Origin: Hemerocallis citrina
Taxonomy: Eukaryota; Streptophyta; Magnoliopsida; Asparagales; Asphodelaceae
Assembly (NCBI GenBank): GCA_017893485.1
Contig: CM030362.1
Coordinates: forward strand, 183,790,175-183,854,174
DNA: 64,000 bases
Reading direction: 5' to 3'
Shown here: positions 34,305 to 44,606 of the stretch, piece by piece
Numbering within the stretch: the stretch's first letter is position 1
How the letters are laid out: every line of letters begins with the position of its first letter
Program-made: the position numbers and the translations under genes
The notes under the pieces: model-generated
What the model was told of the DNA's origin: nothing
The model's database searches: none
Seen by the model: only the letters and a program-made list of their open reading frames with translations

Positions 34305-36089
34305 TTTTTGTGGAGTGCAATTTGAAGTTCAAACTAGTTAGGTTGAAATTCAAATTACTTTTTGTGGAGTACTGCTCGGCGAGTTCAAGCGGTTCAGTTT
34401 CGGTTGAGAACAACGACTATTGTTGAGTGCTGGATTTGACGCAATCGAAAGACGGCATTGCGGTGGGGTTGGATTGGCAGATATGTTGGGGTTATATACT
34501 GAAAGCATCACTTTTGTATTAACTTTATTTCCTTATTTTTTTGAATGAGAATCATATGGGCATATGTTTGCATATTGTGTTTATTATAATATTAATGCAA
34601 GTGTCTGATATTCTATAAGGTTGATAATATGGTGTGAGGTGACACACAGAAGATCATATTATCAGTTCCCTATGGAATATATAAATAGTTCACAACCTAG
34701 ACGGACTTGGACAATCCATTGGAAAGGTTGTAGTGTAATCTGGTATTAGTCTGTCTTGACTATAGGTTTACACTAGTACACTTTGTGTGTATTGAACAGG
34801 ACCACTTGAGGTTGTTCTCTTTGTACTGACTACAAAAGAGAACAAACACCTCTGTTATTATGGATGCTTATGCTCTTAATCCAGATATAATAACAGACAT
34901 GTATATGCAGTGTGCATTACTTTGACTCATAAAAAAGTGAGATTCATTATGGATCAACAACCTCTATGAATTGGGTAATAGCATTGTATGTATGATGGGC
35001 TGTTGATTGTAAAAGGAATCCATGTCCCGATACGTCGGGTTGATGATGTCCCCTTAAGGAGCTCATAAGGATTGTCATGTAAACCCTGCAGGTGGATTAC
35101 ATCCGACATGACAAATAAAGTTGAGTGGTACTACTTAAGGATAAAAGATGTTGATCAATGTAGTTGTCAGTAACTTAATTTGATCAACGGACATTCGATA
35201 TCTTAACATGGGGAGTTGAACGAGCATATAATAAAAGGAGCCCATAAATATAATTTGGGATTAGGAAGGTAGTGCAACAATAGCTCCTTAGTGGACCGAG
35301 CTATTGTTAATGGGCCTGGGTTGTGTGTTCGGGCTGAACACGGGATACCCAGATCCGTTAGGAGACCTAACCCTAATTTCTCCTCATGGTCCCTGCCGTA
35401 GCCTTATATATATCCTCTATTTCTCTGGCCGTCATAGACAATCAGAAATATAAGATTTTTTTTCTCAAATCTCGTGACTCACGTAAGGAGAGAAAAAGAG
35501 GACAGCCAAGGGAGAAAGGTTGGGAGATCGTCGCCCACACGACGTCCAACCCGAGGAAGGAATACGTGCAGAAGATCTTGGGGTCGTTGTCGTCTTCTTC
35601 TCACCGCAGGTATAATTGTGAACCCTAGTTTCCGTTGTATAGGGTTAGATCACCATTAAGCAATCTGTTTATCTTTAACGATCGATACGCACACCAATCC
35701 GTAGTCCTGGGATTCATCTCAGTTCCATCAAGATACACGACAGTAACGTCGTGGGGAGATGGTGGATGTGGTTATTGCCAATGTGGATGTTTGGGGGAAT
35801 GTGGAGGGAGTTTCAGGGGTGGAGTGATTTCTAGGAGGTTTTTTGAATCCCACATCAGACTTGTGGGGAATCCTTATTACTATTGAGAGTGATAGGTGGG
35901 AGAACAACGTACAGAAGCAGCGTCTGCAAGTTTAGCTAAGGAGGGACTAGTTAGGGATGTAGGCTTAGCTTTGTAATTGTTCTCCACTGTTCCGTTTAGG
36001 AACAGGTAGATGTAACATTTCTGTACTACTTGCATCGCTAATTTCCTATTAATGAAGCGGTGACGAGGTCACCTTTTTCTCAACAAAAA
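34305..36089 (+). mobile_element. Short L1-related retroposon, split by a solo copia-type LTR
   Basis: AAACATAATTACTCAC stands at 34289-34304 and 36090-36105 (16 bp, including A that may belong to the tail). The right end is LINE-like: GTAATTGTTCTCC, then an inverted repeat GGTGAC-GAG-GTCACC, then poly(A). Without the solo LTR it is about 530 bp with no clear protein, so it is either a truncated LINE or a SINE sharing a LINE tail. The right duplication includes the donor site of the SAD2 exon at 36106. Confidence 0.78.
34484..35730 (+). mobile_element. Solo LTR inside the retroposon
   Basis: Starts TGTTGGGGTT, ends GTTCCATCA, with AGATA duplicated at 34479-34483 and 35731-35735. Length 1,247 bp. 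There is a TATA-like TTATATATATCC near 35405 and a leader with an AGGTATAATT site after it. Strand is assigned from that leader and is tentative. Confidence 0.85.
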
Positions 36090-36105
36090 AAACATAATTA
36101 CTCAC

Positions 36106-36284
36106 CACTTGTAATAGGAGACATTTCAAGTATGACTTCTCGGTTTGATGCAGTCGATCAATTGTAATCCTGAGATATGGCTCAACCCATCGATCCACTT
36201 GACCTTTGCAATTCTGGAATACCACTTCAAAAAGTTTTGGTGCAGACAAAATGTCAGTCTTCCATATTTTTTGTCAGACATAAC
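36106..36284 (-). pseudogene. SAD2: SAD2 exon pinned between two retroposons, frameshifted
   Basis: The exon reads VMSD, then a damaged stretch, then [40 protein letters not shown] and KCLLLQV. Near its start, an A6 run (five A would keep the frame) and a two-base loss before GACATTTTG give a net shift of minus one, so length is 179 rather than 180. The acceptor AG is formed by the last A of the LINE B target duplication plus a G. The donor GTGAGT is part of the other retroposon's duplication. Confidence 0.9.
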
Positions 36285-36524
36285 CTGCATACAGTTTTTT
36301 TTATATTAAAAGATGACTAAGTCATCGCTTCTTTAAAGAGGAATTAACGAAACAGGAAATACAGTAACATAGTCGGCCCGAAGGCGAGCAACATCTAAGT
36401 TCAACTGACAAAGATACAACAGTCAGCTGACAGCGCAAAACATCAAAATAGAAATACATGAACTCAACCAAAAGAAGTTGTTGGGCGGTCTTTGAGAGCT
36501 AGCGACCCGCCACATGCTTGTGAA

Positions 36525-37313
36525 CTACTCCTCCTCCTCTCCCAAGCGCATCTTCTTCCTGGATCTGATACTCCCTGCCCATTCATAACAACATAAGTGA
36601 ATTTTGTGCATGAGAAAAGAGAGTCTATGGGTAACACTATTGAAACAGTAGTCATTACGATTTAGCCAGAGGTTCCACATAATAGAAGCAACCACCCTAT
36701 CCCACTCTAATCTTACTTCCTTTCTAATCCTGTTCAATCTAATGTCCCCCCAAACCTCAGCACTAGACCCTGGACCCCGTAATACCCCGTACGTATGACC
36801 GACTTTCTCCCAGACCCATGTCGCTCTATAGCACTTGAAAAGGATGTGATTAGTATCTTCTTCGCAATTTAGACATCTATTACAAATCGCGTCGTCCAGC
36901 ATACCCCGCTTCATCAAATTAACCTTCGACAGAATCACATCATTATCCACCAGCCAAAGAAAAACTTTAACTCTGGAAGGAACGTTGGTACCCCATATTA
37001 CATCCGCGACTCCGTTTCTTATCCCTCCATCATTCAACCATTTGTATAATGAGGAGACCGAGAATTTACGATTTGCCTCCAGTGTCCACCATCTCTCGTC
37101 TTCCGACTGTTGAGTGTAATTTTCTTCTATACGAATGAAATTGTTGACCAGTTAAAGTTGACAAATAGATTCCTGATCCAGAACATTCTTGACTTCTAAT
37201 CTCAACTTATTGTTCTTCCAAACGTCGCTCACTAGTTTGTCATTGTTAAGTACTGCCTCTGCAGCTGAGGGAAACATTCCCATAAGGGAGTTATTACCGC
37301 ACCCTTTGTCTTT
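36525..37313 (-). pseudogene. LINE B ORF2 C-terminus with zf-RVT domain
   Basis: The last part of ORF2 reads RKFSVSSLYKWLNDGGIRNG, then VKVFLWLVDNDVILSKVNLM, CNRCLNCEEDTNHILFKC and SIMWNLWLNRNDYCF. The CxxC, H and C of the zinc-binding domain are all present. A TAA at about 37153 and a stop directly after NGKNTRF (about 37314) separate it from the RT part. Confidence 0.8.
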
Positions 37314-38993
37314 CTAAAATCTTGTATTCTTGCCATTCTTAACCCTACATAGAGTGTTGCTATGACAAACTTCGCCTGTCTTGTATACCCTTTTCCATAA
37401 GAATGACTTCCTACTGTGGACTCCCTTTCCCCCAGATCTGAACTTCTTCCTTGCCCTATAATTAGTAAGAGACTTACACCACAAATTGTTGTGTCGGTTA
37501 GCCAACTTCCACCACCACTTACTGAGTAGGGCCTTGTTCATATCCTTAAGATTAATGATCCCTAATCCGCCAAACTCTTTCCTTTTGCAGACCCTCCCCC
37601 AACCAATCAGGTGGATCCCTTTACCTCCCTCGTTTGCTCCTTTCCACAGAAATCTCCTTCTACATTGATCTATCTTGTGAATTACCCAAGCCGGTAGTTC
37701 ATAAATGGACATGAGGTAGATAGGGATGCTGTTGATGACAGAATTAAGTAATGTGATCCTGCCTCCTAGTGTTAAAGATTTTCCTTTCCAGCCAGCAAGT
37801 CTTTTTTCGATCCTATCAATCAGGGGTTGCCAATCTTCCCTAGAGAGCTTCCCAGTCCTGATAGGGATGCCTAGATATACCAGCGGAAACTCCCCCTTAT
37901 TGCAGCCAAGCATTTGTTGGATCGATGTGGTGGGAATGGAGCATTTGTCGCTAAGCTGAATGACACAACTCTTATTGAAGTTAACCTTCATACCCGACCA
38001 TACCTCGAAGCACTTCAAGACCATTCCCATAGCTATGATATCCTCCTTCGATGCCGATCCAAACAGTAGAGTATCGTCTGCATACTGAAGGATAGAGATT
38101 GGCTCTGAAAAACCTTTCATATTTATGCCGAAGCTAGCCCTCTCTTTTTTGCCGTTAGCTATCATCTCTGCCAACCCATCTGCTACAATTGCAAATAACA
38201 TCGACGACAATGGATCCCCTTGTCTAAGATCTCTCTTGCATCTGATTTCTTTTCCTTGTGCTCCGTTAACGATAAGGAACAATTTACCTCCTCTGATGCA
38301 CTGAGAGATCCACTTCCTCCACCTTTCCCCAAATCCTTTTAGGAGCATAACCTCATCTACGGAGTCCCATTCGACTGAGTCGTATGCCTTTTGAAAATCT
38401 ACTTTAAAAAGAAAGCCATCCGTATTGTCCTTGCTACCTCTGAAAACAATTTCATGGGCCGAAGCGACGCTATCCATAATGTCTCTTCCCTTAATGAAGC
38501 CGCTTTGTGAGTCGCCAACGATATCCTTTAAATGTGGGCCCAATCTATTAGCCAGCACTTTGGTGATAATCTTAAAGGAGCCATTGAGTAGCCTGATGGG
38601 TCTCAGGTCTCCAACCTCTTTAATCTCTTGTTTCTTGGGGATGAGAAAGATATTGGCATAATTTAATCTATCTAAATCCACCTCTCCCTTATAAAAATCT
38701 GCGATGGTATGCATGAAATCCTCTCTGATGATTTTCCAATATAGCTTGTAAAAAAATAGCGGAAAACCGTCTGGACCTGGCGCCTTTTCCAACCCCAGAG
38801 TCTTGGTAGCCAATGCAACTTCCTCTTCATTGAGACTGCTTTCGATGTTATCAAAACCGTTGATCCTTGATTCCATCCACATATTCGGATTCAGCGAACA
38901 CCTATGGTCCATTCTTTTGCCCAGTAACTCCTTATATGTCTCATTAATGTGATGCGTGATTCTGTCCTCGCTCTCGCACCAAACTCCGTTCAC
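37314..38993 (-). CDS. LINE B reverse transcriptase part of ORF2
   Basis: An open frame of 559 codons with the complete L1 RT core: APGPDGFP near residue 71, NGSFKIITKVLANRLGPHL near 137-155, DFQKAYDSVEWD near 199-210, RQGDPLSSMLF near 258-268, YADD at 304-307, and GGRITLLNSV in the connection region near 397. Catalytic Asp residues are present. The frame is bounded by stops that interrupt the longer ORF2: a single TAG upstream, after NGRR in the linker, and one downstream after NGKNTRF. The start shown is only the first Met after the upstream stop; the real protein would continue from the endonuclease. It is close to LINE A in sequence. Confidence 0.85.
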   Translation of the reverse strand: MNGVWCESEDRITHHINETYKELLGKRMDHRCSLNPNMWMESRINGFDNIESSLNEEEVALATKTLGLEKAPGPDGFPLFFYKLYWKIIREDFMHTIADFYKGEVDLDRLNYANIFLIPKKQEIKEVGDLRPIRLLNGSFKIITKVLANRLGPHLKDIVGDSQSGFIKGRDIMDSVASAHEIVFRGSKDNTDGFLFKVDFQKAYDSVEWDSVDEVMLLKGFGERWRKWISQCIRGGKLFLIVNGAQGKEIRCKRDLRQGDPLSSMLFAIVADGLAEMIANGKKERASFGINMKGFSEPISILQYADDTLLFGSASKEDIIAMGMVLKCFEVWSGMKVNFNKSCVIQLSDKCSIPTTSIQQMLGCNKGEFPLVYLGIPIRTGKLSREDWQPLIDRIEKRLAGWKGKSLTLGGRITLLNSVINSIPIYLMSIYELPAWVIHKIDQCRRRFLWKGANEGGKGIHLIGWGRVCKRKEFGGLGIINLKDMNKALLSKWWWKLANRHNNLWCKSLTNYRARKKFRSGGKGVHSRKSFLWKRVYKTGEVCHSNTLCRVKNGKNTRF

Positions 38994-39314
38994 CTTTAGC
39001 CCTAATATATGGTTTGTTCATCTTCTTCCATTAGCAATCCTATGAAAGAATTTAGTGTTAGCATCTCCCTCCTTAAGCCACTGGATTCTGGATCGTTGCC
39101 TCCAATAGTTTTCCTCCATCCTTTCCAATTGTATGATGTCTTGCCTATTCCTATAAAGCTCGTCGAATTCGGCCTCTATTAAGTCTCTTTCCTCCTCTAT
39201 AAGCTCTAATTGCTCTATCTTCTCCCCTATTTCTTCTTTGATTCTTTGGTTCTGGCCGAATTCAGCCTTGGCCCACTGTTTCAGCTTTATTCTTAGCCTC
39301 CTAATCTTTTCAAT
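38994..39314 (-). pseudogene. LINE B ORF2 linker with stops
   Basis: Between the domains the frame continues as a charged linker ending [20 protein letters not shown] and FFHRIANGRR, as in LINE A, with a stop before and after. It shows that endonuclease and RT belonged to one protein. Confidence 0.75.
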
Positions 39315-40142
39315 CTAGCACCCTACCGAAGAGTCAGATGAATTAGGCGCATTCCAGCTTTCCTCAATAATCTTCTGTGTTCCATCACACAACGTCCATG
39401 ACTTTTCAAATCTAAACTGGTATATGTTCCTTGTTTCACCTTCTCCGCAATCCAACGCGATCGGGGTGTGATCTGAGGTGAATCTAATCAATGCTCTTGC
39501 CGTAGCTAATGGGAATTTGTCTTCCCATTCAGTGGACACCAAAATTCTGTCTAATTTTGCCAAAGTAGGGACAGCTTGTAAATTCGACCATGTGTATTTC
39601 CTATTCGTAGGGTCGATTTCCACTAAGTCTAAACCGTTGATTAACGCGTTGAACTGCTCCCTATCTCCCCTAGACGCACCTCTACCAAGATGTTCAAATT
39701 GGAATCTTGTAATGTTAAAGTCTCCTCCGACCACCCACGGACCCCTGCATCTTCCTCTAATGGAACTAAGCTCGTCCCAGAGCAGAATCCTTTGAGCCGA
39801 CTCGTAAGGACCGTACACGGAGGTTACCGTATGAATCCAACTATCAGCTCTTCTTCTGATAGTGATCGTTACCGAAAACGTCCCCGCAATTTCGTCTATA
39901 ATCTCAAACACTGTAGGATCTACCCCAATGGCTATACTACCTGAAAAACCTCTGGAAGATTTAAACCTCCACTCAAAGGATCCTATACCCTTAATGCTCT
40001 GGAACTCTTCCGTGGTCGGAGATTCAACCCTAGTTTCCTGAAATGCGTAAATGGTCGGTTTGAACCTAATTATAGTGTCGCTAATTAGTCTTTTTTTTAA
40101 TTTCTGTCTCATCCCCCTGACATTCCAAAAGATGTATAACAT
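39315..40142 (-). CDS. LINE B endonuclease part of ORF2
   Basis: A 275-codon frame opens with WNVRGM and contains FQETRV with the conserved Glu, VTSVYGP, GPWVVGGDFNITR, RKYTWSN, LDRILVSTEWED and RFTSDHTPIAL, the ordered motifs of the exonuclease/endonuclease/phosphatase fold used by L1 to nick target DNA. Active-site Asn, Glu, Asp and His are visible. The frame ends at a stop after SVGC, where ORF2 should run on into the linker. The ATG at 40140-40142 is a plausible ORF2 start, since the WNVRGM motif is normally near the N-terminus. Confidence 0.85.
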   Translation of the reverse strand: MLYIFWNVRGMRQKLKKRLISDTIIRFKPTIYAFQETRVESPTTEEFQSIKGIGSFEWRFKSSRGFSGSIAIGVDPTVFEIIDEIAGTFSVTITIRRRADSWIHTVTSVYGPYESAQRILLWDELSSIRGRCRGPWVVGGDFNITRFQFEHLGRGASRGDREQFNALINGLDLVEIDPTNRKYTWSNLQAVPTLAKLDRILVSTEWEDKFPLATARALIRFTSDHTPIALDCGEGETRNIYQFRFEKSWTLCDGTQKIIEESWNAPNSSDSSVGC

Positions 40143-40195
40143 TCATAACTATTATCTTGAACTCCTATACTCTAGACTCTAGCGCATCCCCCTTG

Positions 40196-41383
40196 TTATT
40201 CTATTTGTTGCTGACTGTCCCCTCTAATAATATTCACGTGATACAATTGCTCCTCCCTATTGGAACCCATGGCTAGACTGTAAAGACTAGCAAAGTATAT
40301 AAGCGAATCTTCATTTAAAATATTTAATACTAAAAAATTAGTCGAAGGAATACCTTGACAGGCAGAAGTAGGCTCTCTAGTCTTTGCCGCTGCTCTAATC
40401 AAGTCATCTTCGCTCGGACCAGTCGCGCCCCATTTATCCAACTGTCTTTTTCTTTTCCGCTGAAACTCCACAATATTTCTGACCCCACCGACGTCTTCTC
40501 TCTCCCCTGCATCCCCCCCAGCTAACTCTCTCACTTGCTTTGCCCACTTTTCGCGCTCGGAGTCATATGCCCTTCTGCCACTTTGTAGACCGTCGAAAGC
40601 ACCAATCATGCCATCGATAGGCTCCGAATCAACCACATGAGCACTCTGCTCTAAGGATTGCTCCGAGTCAACCTCAACCAAGTTGTTCGCATCTGCCATT
40701 GCATCAATCACCCGGTTGGAATTTTCCCCTATTTCTTCTTCCCCTATAGTAGTCTTCGCTGTCGAATTTCCCTGCTGAATCTCAAGCCCAAGCCCACTCG
40801 AGTTTCCTTGCTGGATCAGAGTCTCAAGCCCAAGCCCACCCGAAGCTCTTCCTGGCCCAAAGTCCCCTTCATTAAAGTTATGTTGATTGGACTGGGCTCT
40901 GTCTGTGATGGGCCTAGAGATAAAATCTAGCTGTGTGTTAGGCTTTTCGAAAGTATCCACGTCTTCATCTTCCTGAGAACCGGGGGTTCGAATTTCGGTG
41001 CCAAAACCACTGGAGGCCAAACCACCTCTGCGCGCAATGTCCTCTATTGCCTTCTGGTTAGAAAGCTGAAGTTCCTCTTTCGACAGCAGCGCGAAACCAG
41101 GATCCTCTCTCAATAACCGCTTCCTAGTCTCGAAATCCCCACTCGACGCTATCTTCAGAATCCCCGGTTTTCGGGAGATCAGTGCTCTATCCCCTGTACT
41201 CTCAACCAGTACTTCCTTCCCATCGCGCCACTGAGGTACCGCTGTCTCCCTGGCTAGTTCCTTCGATCCCGGACCCCGTACGCTTTTTTGAATTGTAGCC
41301 TTGAGATTCGACCCATATTCATTTGCAATTTTGATTGTGTCGTGAATCTTGATCATGGATGAACGGCCGAGATCTTGGTCCAT
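40196..41383 (-). CDS. LINE B ORF1, C-terminal portion
   Basis: A 395-codon frame just upstream of the endonuclease, rich in charged and polar residues (for example ENSNRVIDAMADANNLVEVD and FQRKRKRQLDKWGA). It is in the place of the RNA-binding ORF1 protein, but the N-terminal nucleic-acid-binding part and CCHC knuckle normal in plant L1 ORF1 are missing because the element is truncated at about 41394. No strong motif identifies it; the call rests on position. Confidence 0.6.
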   Translation of the reverse strand: MDQDLGRSSMIKIHDTIKIANEYGSNLKATIQKSVRGPGSKELARETAVPQWRDGKEVLVESTGDRALISRKPGILKIASSGDFETRKRLLREDPGFALLSKEELQLSNQKAIEDIARRGGLASSGFGTEIRTPGSQEDEDVDTFEKPNTQLDFISRPITDRAQSNQHNFNEGDFGPGRASGGLGLETLIQQGNSSGLGLEIQQGNSTAKTTIGEEEIGENSNRVIDAMADANNLVEVDSEQSLEQSAHVVDSEPIDGMIGAFDGLQSGRRAYDSEREKWAKQVRELAGGDAGEREDVGGVRNIVEFQRKRKRQLDKWGATGPSEDDLIRAAAKTREPTSACQGIPSTNFLVLNILNEDSLIYFASLYSLAMGSNREEQLYHVNIIRGDSQQQIE

Positions 41384-41394
41384 TCCAAATTATA

Positions 41395-41608
41395 TGCACA
41401 CAGTTAAAGGCCCATTCCAAATTATATGCAACGAAAAATAAAAAAACCTTATTAGTTTCCTAATGTGTTGTGGGGTTATAAGTTTCCTCCTTTCAGTCCC
41501 ACACTACCATGCACACAAAAAATGCCATTTATGGGGCCATACAACCAAAATTTATCACAAAGAAATTTTCACCGACTACTTAATAAAATAGACAGTATGT
41601 AGACTCAC
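41395..41608 (-). other. SAD2 intron stump upstream of LINE B
   Basis: Short intron piece that holds a second copy of TGCATATAATTTGGAATGG (minus strand), also found at the LINE B 5' end. Confidence 0.7.
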
Positions 41609-41712
41609 AGAAGAAAGCATACTCCATAAGCATTGCTGGTAGTCAGGATCTTTGCATGCAAGGAAATGTGTGGTACCCCTGGATATGTAGTTGTCCAATG
41701 GCACAAGAATAT
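41609..41712 (-). pseudogene. SAD2: SAD2 exon
   Basis: The exon reads [20 protein letters not shown], then [14 protein letters not shown]. Borders GTAG/ATATTC and TCT/GTGAGT keep the phase of both neighbours. Intact. Confidence 0.92.
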
Positions 41713-42340
41713 CTACATAGAATATGATTATTAAGATCAAATATTGAGCGTAAAACATACAACAAGACAAATTAGAACATAATATACAACACTCGCATCC
41801 AGCAGTTATGCAAATTGTAACATAAAGGGGAGAAAACCACCAAGAAGATGGAGGCTCTTGTTGCCAAAGAGGGATACTAGCAAAAATGTTTTCCTTTACA
41901 AATTAGTTTAAAAATTATTTGGAAGAATATTATACCCACCGCAAGCATTTGAAATTCACATAGCCAGTCTACCATCAGAAACTTACACATGCGAGTGCAA
42001 GAGGAAGCTAACTCCGAAGTTGTACAAGATGCAATAAGCAAGAAAACAGTGGATAAAGGGGAACACCTCATATGGGTGTTTTAGGAAGGGTCAACTATTG
42101 AAAGTCCATACAATTCCCTAGTAAATCGCTAACTCAAAGTTAGTCCCTCGATCAACTCCAAACGTGAACATTGAAAGCTTCAATTGCAACCTCATGAAAA
42201 TTCTGATCCATTAAAGTGTTAAACCAACTTTCTAGGAAAAAACATGAGTGGAAGGGTCATTCCTTCAAGATGCTCTTTCTACTCTAGTCAATTCTGAATC
42301 TGAAACGATGAATTTCCTAGACTTCTTGACCCTGTAACGA

Positions 42341-42378
<38 letters not shown>

Positions 42379-43181
42379 CACACACAAATATAAAAAAAAG
42401 ACACTGAACTCTTTTTTTTGTTTATTTGGAATGTAATGGAATAACTAAAATTTTAACAAGAAGATCAAAGTTACCGAGTAGCATGGCACATTTATTGTTT
42501 GATTTAATGAGTGGATTCTGGGCAACTTGCATAATTTATAATCAGAATCACTTTTCTTTGAAAAGAAATAAAAATTTATATTATAAGTATGATGTATAAT
42601 AATAGAATTTAAATGAATGAAAGTCTGAATCTAATTAGTAAAATATTTCCATTATTTGCTATCCTCCCATAGCATATCTTATCCTTAAGGAAACAGACAC
42701 CAAATATAACTTCTGCGACTCACATGCAAATATGAAGCACAAGCTTACAATGCAACTTCAAAATCAAATAATTAAAATTGTCATTTTCTGCATTTGAGAG
42801 AATTACCACATGCATGATGCACCTCTTTTTACCAGAAACTTCAAATTCAATTTAAGAATCAATCGGAGCACACAAGTCAAGAGTCATCATTTTTGGTTAA
42901 TATGCCTATCTAGACACCACAGTGAAATATGGAAGAAAAAATATATACGAACCCGTTAGAAGTTAGAATGTACAATTGTACAACGTTATTGCACTTTTTA
43001 AAATATCCACTCAAAAACATATCATGTATATAATATAGGACCTGTCTGTGTTTTTTTTTTATACTATATAAGTTTACTCGATCACAATGGACAGATACCA
43101 TTTGAAATCCCTACCAGATGAATATACGTCTTACTTTAAGAAATACATGAGAAGCAGTTTAGCCTGGATCATATCAGGTTA
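41713..43181 (-). other. SAD2 intron with a C35 homopolymer
   Basis: AT-rich intron. Apart from the C run at 42342-42376 I see no coding sequence or clear element. Confidence 0.6.
42342..42376. repeat. C35 homopolymer
   Basis: Thirty-five consecutive C, preceded by TGTAACGAT and followed by AACACACACAAA. The length in the true genome is uncertain because such runs are badly measured. Confidence 0.9.
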
Positions 43182-43716
43182 CTAGATTTGCCCGTGGGCA
43201 CATGCCTATGGCACGTCTTCGGAACAATACAAAACACAAAAAGCCATGTAAACAATAAAACAATAATTATGTAGCTCAAGTTTGAATAGTATGACAATAA
43301 TTAGTTATAAATAAAAGTCTATATTGAAAAATTAATAATTATAAATGGGGGTATACAATCTAACTTCTTAGAACTTTAAGTGTGAAAAATAATGAAATTT
43401 AATTGTTGAAGAGATATTTGCTATTAAAAATTCTGAAATTTTACAAAACCGAAATCTTAAAATCAAAATTTCTAAGTAAATAATGAAAGAATGGGAGAGA
43501 GAGATAGAGAGAGAGAAAGAGAGAAATATGAAAAAGTAAAGAGAGAAGAGAGAGATGGTAATAAAGTAATGAGTTTTTTAGGGGGAAAAAATTTGGTTTT
43601 GGGGTTTGAAATTTTGGAGGAAAAATGTGTTTTGTGAGGTTTGATATGGGCCTTTGATTTTTAGGGGGATTGATTGTGAGCCACTTGATAGCTTTCTTTG
43701 TAATTTATTATATAGA
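43182..43716 (-). mobile_element. Helitron-like non-autonomous element
   Basis: On the minus strand it begins TCTATATAATAAATTAC and ends with a GC hairpin region (GTGCCATAGGCATGTGCC, then CACGGGC) and CTAG. The flanking bases are A on the left and T on the right, the usual Helitron insertion site. Terminal words of this type occur in small plant Helitrons. Inside is a GA microsatellite. No replicase or helicase is encoded. Confidence 0.65.
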
Positions 43717-43854
43717 TTAATCACCACTGCCATCTGAACTGAAAATCAAAATTGGAAAACTGCACTATTAGGAAGGACATTTCCAGATATTATTCTTTTT
43801 AGAGCATTTGAAAATAGAAAATTTAACAATTATGAGTTTAAAAACCCAGGAAGT

Positions 43855-44509
43855 TGTTGAATTCTAACTGCAGAATAAACTCAATAACGACGACGAGATG
43901 CCAGAACTATAGAATCAAAACAAGAGAACAAAGAACAACCAAAAGCAACATACAAGAACCCACAAGATTTTTATCGAGATTCACCCAAACAATGGCTACT
44001 TCCCCGAGCAGAGGCACTCCTGCGATTTCCACTAGAAATATGAAGATTAGGTTTACAAATCTCTCAATAACTCATCCTCAAGGTGAAGGGTTTCTCTCTA
44101 TCTCCCTCTCTCTTAATGACTACTGGTAGATCTCTCTTTTCTTTTCACTTAACCCTAAAATCGTACATAATACAATATATATAGAATTCCGCAACTTTCC
44201 ATCTCGGCCGCTCATCAATCAGCATCGGGACGGTCGACCGCACCATCTTGACGGTCGACCGGTCTTCCCCTTCGACTGCACGAGATCCAGCAGAGAGTGG
44301 GTCGGTCGACTGCGCGGTCGACCAGTCACTTCTTCAAGACTCCAGGTTGAACCAGAGAGCGGGACGGTCGACTGCGCGGTCGACCGGTCGTTGGTCGGGG
44401 GGTGCGGTCGACCGCAACTCTGCTGTAGCCACTTGCTCCCACTTCGACTCTCCTTCTCGCCTATCTTCTTCAACCTCATTATCGTGTATTGGATCCCCAA
44501 ACCCCAATA
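43855..44509 (-). mobile_element. Copia-2 3' LTR with GGTCGACC array
   Basis: TGTTGAATTC to CCCCAATA on the + strand. It contains seven GGTCGACC/GGTCGACT palindromes in about 190 bp (44225-44415). Confidence 0.88.
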
Positions 44510-44606
44510 ATCCCCACTTGGAGACATATACATGAAGTCTCTAACCTGTTCTTCATTCTTCCATTGGCCTAATCTAGGCCTGTGCCTCTGCGAGCCTCCT
44601 CAACAA

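Larger units (their letters stand above)
36295..41394 (-). mobile_element. LINE B, nearly complete L1-type retrotransposon
   Basis: On the minus strand it contains the C-terminal part of ORF1, then ORF2 with endonuclease, RT and zf-RVT, then a 3' hairpin and poly(A) at 36295-36302. The flanks CTGTGTGCA (right) and CTGTATGCA (left), read on the minus strand, are a 9-bp duplication with one mismatch. A few stops and frameshifts interrupt ORF2. It is 5'-truncated in ORF1. It sits one base from a SAD2 exon. Confidence 0.88.

Noticed and set aside
35386..35660. ATG-started frame after a TATA-like site with a possible donor AGGTATAATT
   Set aside because: It lies within the solo LTR 34484-35730, has no recognisable protein, and is read as LTR leader.
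44219..44535. Frames on both strands with repeated RSTARST / GRPSR text
   Set aside because: They are translations of the GGTCGACC palindrome array in the Copia-2 LTR.
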